Below, in pieces: positions 44,170 to 54,647 of a stretch of DNA of 64,000 nucleotides (the first letter of the stretch is position 1; each line of letters begins with the position of its first letter). The stretch is from the NCBI GenBank assembly GCA_963682025.1, contig OY821519.1:65280783-65344782 (forward strand). Reading direction: 5' to 3'. The translations under genes were made by a program, and so were the position numbers. The notes beneath the pieces are model-generated. The model did not search any database. It was not told the origin of the DNA and worked only from the letters and a program-made list of their open reading frames with translations. The DNA comes from Cordilura impudica. Lineage: Eukaryota > Arthropoda > Insecta > Diptera > Scathophagidae.

Positions 44170-44490
44170 CTAAAAACACATGGATGTGGGTAGGGAAACA
44201 GAAGTAAATTAATCAAAAATGAAGCAACCAATAAATTGTTAAATTGTTTAAAAGCCAAATGTCTGATTTGCAGATTAAAAAAATATATAAATGATTTGTT
44301 TTAATTAGCTATTGATGTTTATGTTTAATGATTGATCCTTAAACTTCGGACGTAGTCCAATAATAATTATAACAATTATCCTTTTAACAAGTTATTTAAA
44401 AAACTATTTTTGCTATCTCTAAATGAAAAGGTAGGTGACTTCCCAATTTAAATCACAGGTTTATCGAATTGGTTTCATAATTCTTTTTCA
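44170..44490. other. Upstream fry intron or 5' region
   Basis: AT-rich. No exon or promoter recognised. The first fry exon(s) are probably beyond, possibly outside the window. Confidence 0.4.
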
Positions 44491-45425
44491 GATTGGTAGT
44501 ACTGGTTTTGACATCTGTGCCAAATTTAATGGCTCAATAGTGACGCTCGTGTTTTGTAAACAACTAAAAGTGAATTTTTCGATTTGTGATTTTGTTGAGC
44601 AAAGAAATTCCCTATAATTGTATTTCCGGAATGAATTTTATGCTACAAAAAGGTTAAGAAAGTTGCAGAAGGCCTTCGGTGACCAATCTCTTCAAAAAAA
44701 AAATGTTTACATATGGTACAAGCATCTCCAAGAAGGCAGAGAAAGCGTTGAAGACAAAGATCGGACGTGAAAAACATCAACTGTTGAGGAACGCACCAAG
44801 GAAACCAAAGATTTGGTGCTGAAAAATCATCATTTTACAATTAAAGATATTGCCGATCATGTTGACAATTCAAAAGGATCAGTCAACAGAATATTTTGGG
44901 CCCCAAACATATCAAATCTTGATTGGTTCCAAAAACACTAAAATATCTTTCGAAGAAGGGCGTCGTATTTACATATTGACCTATGAAAAAGGGGCTTAGG
45001 TGTCAAAAAACATTTTCTACTTTTTTGCCGATTCAGATCGAGTATGATTCGTAATTTGTATGATTCATAAAAGCTTACTAAATATGAAGAGAAGGCAGAG
45101 TACAAATACGAAAAAAACTGAGTTTTCGTGGTATAATTGTTGGCATTTGCAACAATCTTTTGTCCGAACAACCAGGCCAAAGGTCAAATTAACCGTTATC
45201 TACGATTATCGTGATGTGGTGCATTATGAATTCCTTTCGTCAGCCCAAATTTGTAACAAGGAATATTATTTGAAAGTTAAGCGTCGCTTGCGTAGAGCTT
45301 TGCGCAAAAAAGGTGGGGAAACTCTTATTTTTTACACCATCGTCTCACACTGCATTGGTTCTTCGAGACCATTTTGCACCAAATTCGACTCATATCGTTT
45401 AACAATAACCTTTTTCGCCTAATTT
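44491..45425 (+). pseudogene. Mariner transposase remnant (HTH_48 type)
   Basis: The leader GGTAGTACTGGTTTTGACAT is followed by VEQRNSL, FYATKRLRKLQKAFGDQSLQ, KKNVYIWYKHLQEGRESVED (mariner N-terminal helix-turn-helix), KDLVLKNHHFTIKDIADHVD, then after a decayed gap RPKVKLTVIYDYRDVVHYEF, NKEYYLKVKRRLRRALRKK. The first catalytic Asp region is lost, the HHDNAP motif with the second Asp is deleted (SSHTALVLRDHF follows directly) and SPDLAP has become SPNLA. Several stops. It is inactive. Confidence 0.85.
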
Positions 45426-45479
45426 AGCAAAGACCATGCCGGCGACACCGATCTGAATCGAATTAGGAGATAAAAGCCG

Positions 45480-46620
45480 AATCGCAATTCCAGTAATCGA
45501 CTTTAACAACTGTTTCGAGGATCGTTACCGCACCATGATCAATGTTTTTTGTTTAAAAATAAGGATAATATTGATCCAGGCGAAATGTGGTTTCAACAGG
45601 ATAGCGCCATGTCCGCACGGCGACTGCAACCATCGACTTATTGAAATCAAAATTTGACGATAAGTTGATTTCGAGAAATGGACCTGTAAATTGGCCACCA
45701 AGGTCGTTGCGATTTGAGACCTATAGATTATTTCCTGTGGGGTTACGTGCAGTCACTGGTTAATGCTGATAAACCAGCAACAATTGACTGACGCCTTGGG
45801 AGCCAACATTGTTCGTGTTACACTGTGGAACAAATTCAGGTTAGCAAAAGTTAGGTCGATTCTGAGAGTGAGGGGTGAAAATAGAGGCTAAATTAGAAGA
45901 CCCGTATCGCGGCGTTTGTTTATGTTAGTTCGAATTTTTTTTTTTAATCGACTTTCGAACTTTGCAGTCAAATGCCGATTTTCAGCATATTGTTTATATG
46001 GTTTTTTGGCTATAACTCGTCGACTAATTGATATTTTTTCAATCTGTAAAAGTCAAATTATTGCTAGAGACCTGTGCAACAATTAAAATTTTTTAAAAAA
46101 TTGATTTAGAAAATTTTTGTTGTGCTTATGAAGCAAAATGTTAGAAAAATTATTTTTTTTTTCATGCTTTTCGAAAATATTTTCCACAAAACTAAGTCGT
46201 TTTTGCTTTCTGTTTGATCTAAATCAATTTTTTAAAAAATTTTGATTATTGCACAGGTCTCTAGCAATAATTTGGCTTTTACTGATTGAAAATATATCAA
46301 TTAGTCGACGAGTTATAGCCAAAAAACGATATTAACAATATGCTGAAAATCGGCATTTGATTGCAAAGTTCGAAGGTCGATTAAAAAAAATTCGAACTAA
46401 CATAAACAAACGCCGCGATACGGGTCTTCTAATTTAGCCTCTATTTTCACCCCTCACTCTCAGAATCGACCTAACTTTTGCTAACCTGAATTTGTTCCAC
46501 AGTGTTATTCGTGATATACGGCCAGCAATGCTCGATAAAGTGACCCAAAATTGGACGCCCAGAATGTGCTACGTCAAGAACAGCCACGGTGGCCATATGC
46601 CCGAAATCTTTTTCAAATGA
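45480..46620 (+). pseudogene. Second mariner-type (DUF4817 type) remnant, split by a foldback element
   Basis: Frames show EDRYRTMIN, GEMWFQQDSA (second catalytic Asp present), a degraded WPPRS block, GVTCSHWLMLINQQQ, then GANIVRV, where the CACTG element is inserted at 45820. After 46504 the frame continues VIRDIRPAMLDKVTQNWTPR, MCYVKNSHGGHMPEIFF and stop. It is the same family as 3075-3860 and 54085-57237; its 5' part is missing, replaced by the mariner remnant at 44491. Confidence 0.8.
45821..46504. mobile_element. CACTGTGGAACA foldback element, copy 2
   Basis: 684 bp, ends CACTGTGGAACAAATTCAGG and exact inverse, arms about 290 bp. TTA is duplicated at 45818-45820 and 46505-46507. Alignment with the uninterrupted relative at 3700-3740 shows the pre-insertion sequence had a single TTA, so the 3-bp duplication is certain. 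A 3-bp TTA/TAA duplication fits PIF/Harbinger-like or CACTA-type elements; the superfamily is not settled. Confidence 0.88.
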
Positions 46621-47665
46621 TAATGCCATGTATTGATCATTCGAATTAAAAAAATGTTTTTGGCCAATATTTTATTTTTGTGTTAGTTTTAAAATTTCAC
46701 GTTCTATCGGGCTTAAAAAAACACCCTTCGGTACGTCTTAAACTTGAGACCAAATGGAGTAAAACTGAATATATCACTTTTATTTTCTTGATTTTTTCTT
46801 AAAAAAGCTTCAAAGATTCAAAGGATTAAATTGTTTTAAATAAATTTGTATACTTATAGTCGGCCTACGAAGCCACTTTCGGTTTCAAATGAAAGATTAA
46901 GATCTTGGACATTTTATTTGTTTTTTTGTTATATCAGAAGAAATATATTTCAATGATGTCCTTTCAAAGCTTTATTCTTCAATTTCTTTAAAAAGCCAAA
47001 CAATTTATGTTGAGCACGTGCCAAAACTTTATGCTTCTAGTTTTATTAGTTAAGTGTCTATAAGTTCTGTTACAAAAAAAAATTTAATGCATCGTCCATA
47101 AAAAACTATTTTAAACAATAAATCTAAAAAAGTCGAAAATATAATGATAAAATAAAAAATTTCATAAAATTTCCTAGATTCTCGCTCTTCATTTGACACC
47201 AATAGCGACATCGAAGGGTGAGTATAAGAATTTGAATATATTTTAAAACAAACATGATCGCGAAATGTAAAACTATAAACTCAGTTTTAATCCATTGGGT
47301 TTTCTAGTTTCAAACCAATTCTGGTTCGTGTGTAACGGCATTCTTTACTATTATTATTATTTTTTCGATTCATCGATTCATTCACTTTGACTTTTGGTGA
47401 TAAGCAGTATCTTAAGATAGTGTATATCATCGGTTTAGAGAATTCTGGGTCGTCAATAATGTATCCAGATTCCTCTTCCGCAGAATGGCTTAATGATTCT
47501 AAAATGTTTACTCATTGTAGTATTTAAAATTATATTTAAAAATGAATTCAATATGACACAATTATGTAAATGATGAAATTATTAAAAATCTTAGCAATAA
47601 TAGTTACAACATATTAAGAAATTAAATCGAAGTTCTACCTGATGAAAAGTACTACACAAACATAC
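46621..47665. other. No gene recognised
   Basis: The first 110 bases are probably the 3' end of the mariner-type element (TTTCACGTTCTATCGGGC). The remainder is AT-rich and unassigned. Confidence 0.4.
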
Positions 47666-47673
47666 ATACACAT

Positions 47674-50430
47674 TAGGGTGGCCCTTAATAAAAAAAGTGT
47701 TCAAACTCTCGGTCGCACCCCCCTAGAAATATGCGAATCGCAAAAAAAAAACTGAGAAATACAAAGTTTGGGCCAAGAAATAGCAAATGCCCCAGACCAT
47801 TTTTGTTTTAAAAAAAAAACTAGGACATGAAATTTGATTGCATTTTTTTTTTTTTTCAACTTTGAGAATTTGATTAAAGCCATAATTTTTTGGTCACTAT
47901 ACTTATAAATACTCATATGTGAAGTATTGTTTTATTACCACGTTGATAAAATTTTTTTGATAAAATTTTGAAAACTCCTTTTTCAAGTTTTAAAAAATTT
48001 TCTAAAACAAAATTTTAAAAAATGGATCTCGCACTTTAAGGTTTTGTTAAATGCATGTTACAAATTAACTGTGTGAATTTTTGAGTAAATCCCTATGCCA
48101 GAATTTTTTTGCCAAGATTTTATTTTTGCGGATTTCGAGAAAAATGCGATCTTTCAAAATACTTTGTATCAAAAATACATCACTTTTCTACTCTCAAATG
48201 TTATATTTTATCTTAATAGCCTAGTGCTTCGGAAAAAAATAATATTAACCCTTTTGGAATTGGGGTCACATATGAGCCAAAGCTAATAAAAGATTCGAAA
48301 AATTCAAATAGTTTGTAAGATGCGACGACTAAAATATAATAACCAAATGTGTGGGACTTCCATTCCTAAAATTTGGGATAAATCCGAGACCGTTAACCCA
48401 TTATTTGCCAAGGCCAGCTTTGGATTTTAAGATATTTTATAAATAAAAATTACCTAAAACGAGTTTTTCTATTAAACTCGTTGATACCACTATTTATAAT
48501 TTAAGAAAAATAATTGGGTTAACTTTTATTTATTTAACCCTCCTGGGATCAAAAAAATCCATTGTGATATATCTTTGGTGCAATTATGTGCTTATTGCTC
48601 GCGAATATAAATTAAAACAACTTTTAACCAATTTTATAATAAAACAAGTAAGAAAATTATAGTCGGTCTAGACCGACTATATGATACCCTATACCATGCG
48701 TTTAGAGACCCTATCTCATAGGCCCAACTAACTGGACATAGAAAATAAGCATAAACCAAATTTGAGTGGGATTTTTATTAATTTTTTTGGCTGCAGATAT
48801 GAAAAAGTTCATATCGGATGCTATATCTATATGGGGACTAGGCCCAAAAATGGACTGATCCTGACTATGTTTGGTAAAGTCTCTTGTATTTTGCAAAAAT
48901 ATATACAAACAAAATTTGAGAAGAATCAGTGCAATATTGTTGTTTTTTGATAGATTTAAGTGAAGATCGGGAAGCAGCTCTATATGGGGCCTATGACTAA
49001 GAGTTGTCCCATACAGATCATTTTTAGACTACTCATTAATGGATGTAATAAACGCACACATACCCAATTTGAGTAAGATCTATATAATTTGGATCTAATG
49101 GCAATTTATGTCGATTTCATAGGCGTCATTTGTATGGGGGCTAGGTCTGAACATGGACCGATTCCCAACAATTTCAATAACGTTCATCCTATGACCGATA
49201 AAAGCTTATACACCAAATTTCATCAAAATATATTCATATTTGCGACCTGCAGTTTGATTACAAGGTTTACATGGACACACAGACGGACGGACGGACAGAC
49301 ATCGTTAAATCGAATCAGATAGTGATTCTGATTCGATCGGTATAATTAAAGATGGGTGTAGGTCAAATATTTTTGGTTGTTACAAACAGCAGCACAAAGT
49401 CATTATACCCAAACCACATAGTGGTATAGGGTATAAAAACTATCTATATTTTTTCTAAATAAAATAAGAGGACCCACTAATGGCCCAAAGCTAATAAAAG
49501 ACAAAATATAAAATTAATTATATTAATTTTGGTGTATTTAAGGATGATTTAGTGTGCGATTCAAATTGTTTTCTGTAATCACTTATGACTTGGAATAAGT
49601 ATTGGTTTTCTTGTTCGTTCTTTGTTAATATATTATACTCTTCAATCAATTTAACACCGCGTTCTGCTGTATCATTTACCACTTTTATTTTTGAAACAAT
49701 ATCACTTATACATAAAAAAAATTTTGTAACAAAATTGGTTAAAAGTTGTTTTAATTTATATTCGCGAGCAATATGCAGATAATTGCACCAAAGTTATATC
49801 ACAATGGATTATTTTGATCCCAGGAGCACTGAAGGGTTAAATAAAGAAACATTTGTTTAAGAAAATATTTTTAAACTTGAAAAAGGAGTTTTCAAAATTT
49901 TATCAAAAAAATGTCCCATTTTCGGTCTCAATGCGCTATAGCTTAACAATAAAACAATACTTCATATCTGAGTACTTATAAGTATAGGGACCAAAAAAAA
50001 TTATGGCTTTAATCAATTTCTCAAAATTTTAAATAATGCCACCAAATTTCATGTCCTAGTTTTTTTTTTAAACAAAAGTGGTCTGGGGCATTTGCTATTT
50101 CTTGGCGCGTTTTTATTCGTTTTTGAGATTTTATAGCTTTTTGAAAAGATAATTTAATACTTATCCCGAATTATATAGCAATTTGTCGGAAAAACTAAGC
50201 TATAGAACAAAATTTTCGTAAAATCTGAAAAAAAAAGTCATATTTTCCCCATATAAAACACACTTGAAATTTTCAATCGCGTTGAACCAGCTCTAAATGT
50301 TTTTTGATTGGCGCAAAACTCTGTATTTCTGTTTTTTTTTTTTTTTTTTTTTTTTTGCTATTCGCATATTTCTAGGGGGTGCGACCGAGAGTTGAACACT
50401 TTTTTTTTCATATAATGAAGGGCCACCCTA
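47674..50430. mobile_element. hAT-like foldback element, family G, copy 1 (split by DINE-A)
   Basis: Ends TAGGGTGGCCCTT and inverse, then a shared arm AAAAAGTGTTCAAACTCTCG with GTCGCACCCCC. Flanks are ATACACAT (47666-47673) and CTACACAT (50431-50438), an 8-bp duplication with one difference. Arms extend inward over about 1 kb (TTGCTCGCGAATATAAATTA near 48595 is inverted near 49755). A DINE-A element sits at 48643-49436 near the centre. Confidence 0.82.
48643..49436 (+). mobile_element. DINE-A element, full length, copy 2 (inside family G)
   Basis: Collinear with copy 1 at 39132, from AACAAGTAAGAAAATTATAG with the perfect hairpin AGTCGGTCTAGACCGACT to GTGGTATAGGGTATAA, about 794 bp, including the ACGGACGGACGGACAGAC microsatellite. 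Confidence 0.88.
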
Positions 50431-50448
50431 CTACACATATATGTACAT

Positions 50449-51273
50449 TAGGGTGGGTCAATTATTTTTACTACATGGGTTCATCGCGATTCTGCTACTA
50501 TGGGCCATAACAAGTATATATGCCCAAGGAACCATACCTCTAAAATCTTTTTCGAGCCTGCCAAAATTTCGATGCAGATATTTTCATGATATTTTCCATA
50601 ATACTCAATCAAATGTATTGAAAATGTGTATACCTGGGGTTTTTGGGTCGGGAAATCCACTTTTCACATTTATTTTTATTTTTGAAAGCCGCCTGGGGTC
50701 GTTTTCGTGCATTTTTGTCAAATTTTTGTGGAAAATTTACGAAATTGCACACGTCGACGAATCTCTGACTTTTTTATTTACTCTTTGAATGAACAAATAT
50801 AAAAAACGAATTTTTTTACTTAAATTGAATGAAATCGATATAAGTCGTATATGGGCACCCCACGTAATTTTCAGCGCTGAATATTTTGGGCTATTTTAAA
50901 TATGGGAATGTCAAAGATTCGTCGATTTGTGCAATAATTTCGTCAATTTTCCTCAAAAAGGTAAAAAAAAAAAAAAAATCGACAAAAATTCACGAAAACG
51001 CCCCCTGGCTGTTAAAAATAAAAATTAATGTGAAAAATGGATTTCACGACCCAAAAAAAACCCCGGTATACACATATTCAATAATTTTTTTACATTTGAA
51101 TGAGTATTATGGAAAGTATCATGAAAATATCTGCATCGAAATTTTGGCAGGCTCGAAAATGATTTTAGAGGTATGGTTCCTTGGGCAAATATACTTGTTA
51201 TGGCCCATAGTACCAAAATCGTGATGAACCGATGGAGATTTTTTCGTCCCCGTAAAATTTGACCCACCCTAAT
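50449..51273. mobile_element. hAT-like foldback element, family F, complete
   Basis: 825 bp between perfect duplications ATGTACAT (50441-50448 and 51274-51281). Ends are TAGGGTGGGTCAA and inverse. Arms are about 300 bp (CATAACAAGTATATATGCCC, AAGGAACCATACCTCTAAAA, GGTCGGGAAATCCA and inverses). Its left duplication begins two bases after the right duplication of the family G copy, so the two elements lie back to back. Confidence 0.88.
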
Positions 51274-51489
51274 GTACATAATATACAATATATATTAAAA
51301 TAATTACCTCCGTTTGAAAATAACTGTAATAAATCGTAAAAAGAACGACTACGTTCAGAACTGGACATAACTCATGCTAAAATCATTAATTTCCAATTCA
51401 AATGTACGCTTTTTAAAATGTAATATAAGAGTAATTAGTTAAAATAAGTAATAGAAAAATTTAAATTTCATTTAAATGTGAAGATTAAA

Positions 51490-51965
51490 TAATAATAATA
51501 ATAATAAAGTATTAAATTCGGCAGTGTCAAATTTTTGATACCAAACATATGAAATCGTACCACTTAAGATATTAGATCATGTTTAATTAAGCATATTGTG
51601 TTTAATTTTCAGTTGGATACCTTCATGTTCATGTTCATGTTCAATTCTATTATACATACGTTCCACACCAGCGTACAGAGGGTAAGTTTGTTATTCCTTT
51701 TATAATAATTTGAAAATCAAATCTAGACCCCAAAACACATACATATTCTTAATCCTTATAACAAGTGCGGCTGATATAGCGATGTCCATCTGTCCATATA
51801 TGGATATCATGATCACGCCCTCAAAAGGTCGGCTGGGTTGCTCACTTTTAGTGAAAATGATTCATAGATATTCTAAGCAGGTTTCTTTTTAAAATCATCA
51901 AAATCAGTTTCACATTTAGTGAGGCAACGAGTTTTGTGAAATTTCAAATAAAAGCTGGGGAACAA
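51490..51965 (+). repeat. DINE-B-like element, degraded
   Basis: Begins after (AAT)n with AGTATTAAATTCGGCAGTGT and GATACC, then TTCATG repeated four times at about 51621, CACACCAGCGTACAGAGGGT, and a GATGTCCATCTGTCCAT remnant of the GTCY portion. No clear 3' stem-loop. Confidence 0.55.
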
Positions 51966-52190
51966 ATCTATTTAAACTATTAAAGACATTTTAAAACTTT
52001 ATTTTTTTTTTTTTAAATAAACTAAAAACAATGCAAAGAAAATAATGATATGTATGAAATCAAAACATACCCGAAATTCGAATATATCTGTGGTCACAAG
52101 CATTAACCGCCTACGTCGAAAATCATGCTTTCGATAAAAATAACTTTTTATATAAATGTAAGTGGCTTCATTACGACTTAGATCAGTTTA
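51966..52190. other. No feature
   Basis: AT-rich. It has a scrap resembling the right end of the CTAG-ended family (TCTGTGGTCACAAGC at about 52090). Confidence 0.4.
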
Positions 52191-52200
52191 TTTTTATTAA

Positions 52201-52807
52201 CTAGCAAATTCCAGCCCTCGAAATTCGAGTGCAAATTCTAGGAAAGCATATTTTTTCATTAAATAATGACCCTAAAGGTATGCTAATCAATTATAGCCAA
52301 TTCACAAATCAACACAAAAAAACAAAATATCTGTGGTCACAAGCGATAACTGCCTAAGTCGACTTAAGAACGATTTGAGTTATGTTTTCTATCACATTCT
52401 ACTAAAAAAAGCTTCAAAGCTTTACGTGAAATCCCCATTTTTTAAAAAGATATCTATAATATTAATAGGTTGGGCCATTTCTTGTGACCGATGTTTTGTT
52501 TTACCGTTTTATCCCGATATTATTTGAAAGGTATTTCTTTTTATACGTTTTGCAGATTTACAGATTTTTAAATTTTTTCCTTTATTTTGAGTAAATTGTA
52601 TTTAAAGTTGCTACTAACACATACATAAAATTATTATACATATGCTATGTGTGTTTTATTAAATTTGTTAATGTGTTTGTTAGTGAGTTTGTTATCTTCA
52701 TTCACAATAATAATAAACAATAAAAGTATTGGTTTGTGAATTGGCTATGTTGAATAATAAAGCTGCCTAGAAATTGCACTCGAATTTCGAGGGCTGGAAT
52801 CTGCTAG
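52201..52807. mobile_element. CTAG-ended composite inverted element
   Basis: Left end CTAGCAAATTCCAGCCCTCG (plus orientation, about 120 bp) and right end the same sequence inverted (52452-52807, a nearly full family copy in minus orientation). The whole is flanked by the perfect direct repeat TTTTTATTAA (52191-52200 and 52808-52817), or 8 bp if the termini are ACTAG. A duplication of 8-10 bp suggests that this pair moved as one unit. Confidence 0.75.
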
Positions 52808-52979
52808 TTTTTATTAAACGTTTATGAATACAAATTTTTATTAGAGGTTTATAAAACAATACTCGTATCTGTCCAATATAAATGTATACAACATTAAAGC
52901 AGAAATTATAATTTTTACGAATATGACCGTTAGAGTATAAATTCAATTTCAGGGTTTTATTTGCATTGTGTTTTTTATA

Positions 52980-53110
52980 CGGTTTCGGTCTATACTGACT
53001 TTACGATACCCTATACCTCGAGTTTGGGGAAAGGTTCTTAAGTCCAACTAATTGTATATAGAAAAAAAAACTAACCCATAAAAACCAAGTTTTTATTATA
53101 CTCCCTTTCT
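52980..53110 (+). repeat. DINE-A 5' fragment
   Basis: GTCTATACTGACTTTACGAT with ACCCTATACC, then CCAACTAATTGTATATAG and the AACCCATAAAAACCAAGTTT block that borders the GTCACGCACAG units at 40340. Truncated. Confidence 0.65.
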
Positions 53111-53149
53111 TTGTAAATTAAGTGTCTTACTCAACAATTAATTGTAAAC

Positions 53150-53548
53150 TAGCAGATTCCAGCCCTCGAAATTCGAGTGCAAATTCTAGGAAATTTTATT
53201 TTTCATTTACTAAATTATTGACCCTAAAGTTATGCTATATCCAAAATAATTTTTCATTTCAACACAATTATTATTGTGAATGAAGAAAACGAACTCTTTT
53301 TTTTTTGCAAACACATTCAAAAATTTAATAAACACACACATAGCATTGTGTAATTTAATGTATGTGTTAGTAGCAACTTCAAATGCATTTTACTCCAAAA
53401 AAAATGTAAAAATGTAAAAATCTGTAAATCTAGTGGGTAGCTAAAAATATATACCTTTCAAATAAGATACTTTTGGTCAAAATCGGGAGAAAACTGTTGA
53501 ACAAATCATAGGTCACAAGAAATCGGCTTACCTATTAATATTATAGAT
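53150..53548 (+). repeat. CTAG-ended dispersed repeat, full length
   Basis: From ACTAGCAGATTCCAGCCCTC with the palindrome CTCGAAATTCGAG through the family body to GGTCACAAGAAATCGGCTTA and CCTATTAATATTATAGAT. Confidence 0.85.
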
Positions 53549-54089
53549 TTTACAATCAAAAAATTGTTTTGCAATATTTTTTTTATCGTCGCCACGAGTC
53601 TGTCTGCACAGTTTCAGCTCGATTCAGCACGGGAAAGGGTTTCAAAGCAATCCAAAGTTTTTTTCGGCAGACAAACAGAAACTACGAGTTAAAATAAAGG
53701 GAGTAATAAAATAAACGAAATTTATGTTTCATGGTTATGAATTTGACCCCCCGCAGATATGAAAATATTCATGTTGGATGCTATGGGGACTAGGTCAAAA
53801 AATAGACCGATCATGACCATATTTAGTAGTCATTTATTTTTTGCAAATTGTGATAGATTTAAGTGAAGATCGGAAATCAGCTTTATATGGGACTATGATT
53901 AAGAATTGTCTTACAGGGTTCGTTTTTCGACTACTGATTAATGTAATAAACACACATACAGCAATTTTAACCGAGATCTTTATGATAATCTGTTACTTAA
54001 GGTATGAGTGGTGAATAGGTCTTTACATGCATCAATAGTCAGCAATTTCAATACCAATTGTCCTATGGCGGATAAAAGCTTATAAAGAG

Positions 54090-54643
54090 CGTCTCAAAAT
54101 TCAGGTAAAATTTTAATTAAGCAAAACCCAAAGTTATTTTTTATTGAATCACATACGCAATCTTTTTCGAAATTTTCCATGACCATTTTATACAAATTTT
54201 GTTGCTACAGCATTGAGTTTACGACTTCAATACATGGGAGTTTGTCGGCATAAACTTTTGACTTCAAATAACCCCATTAAAAGAAATCCAATGCTGTTAA
54301 ATAGCACAATCTAAGAGGCTGATTATCGGAACGAGAGAGTTCAGTACATAATTAAATCAGTAATTAAATTGTTTCACGGGCTGTATTGCAAGTGACACCA
54401 TCTTGTTGAAACCATATGTCTTCCACATCAATATAATCCAATGTAGGTAGAAATAACTCTGTTATCATGTCGCGATATCTAACGTCAGTAACAGTCACTG
54501 CTTGAAAAAGTATGGTCCAATGATGCCTCCAACCCAAAATTCGGACCAAAACATTGACACGTTGTAGATGCATTTGTTTTTCAACAAACACATGTGGGTT
54601 CTATGAACCCCAAATGCGTCAATTTTGACGATTAACGAAGATA
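54090..54643 (-). pseudogene. Mariner-type transposase, C-terminal part
   Basis: Minus-strand frame after the piggyBac site: SYETHFDLNIFVNRQN, stop, RIWGS, stop, NPHVFVEKQMHLQRVNV, then VTDVRYRDMITELFLPTLDY, VEDIWFQQDGVTCNTARETI, and further in another frame LTALDFF-WGYLKSKVYADK. The first catalytic Asp is Tyr (SYE for SDE), the second (QQDG) is intact, and the third region reads CYLTALD where relatives have CDLTPLD. Multiple stops. It is inactive and the same family as 3075 and 45480. Confidence 0.85.
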
Positions 54644-54647
54644 TTAA

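Noticed and set aside
44177..44179. GTG at 44179 as start of the fry coding region
   Set aside because: It lies in the intron side of a good TTTTTAG acceptor, is not ATG, and the phase requires a preceding exon.
43911..44207. Plus-strand frame with Val and Cys runs ([18 protein letters not shown])
   Set aside because: It is the antisense of the Thr- and Gln-repeat region of fry.
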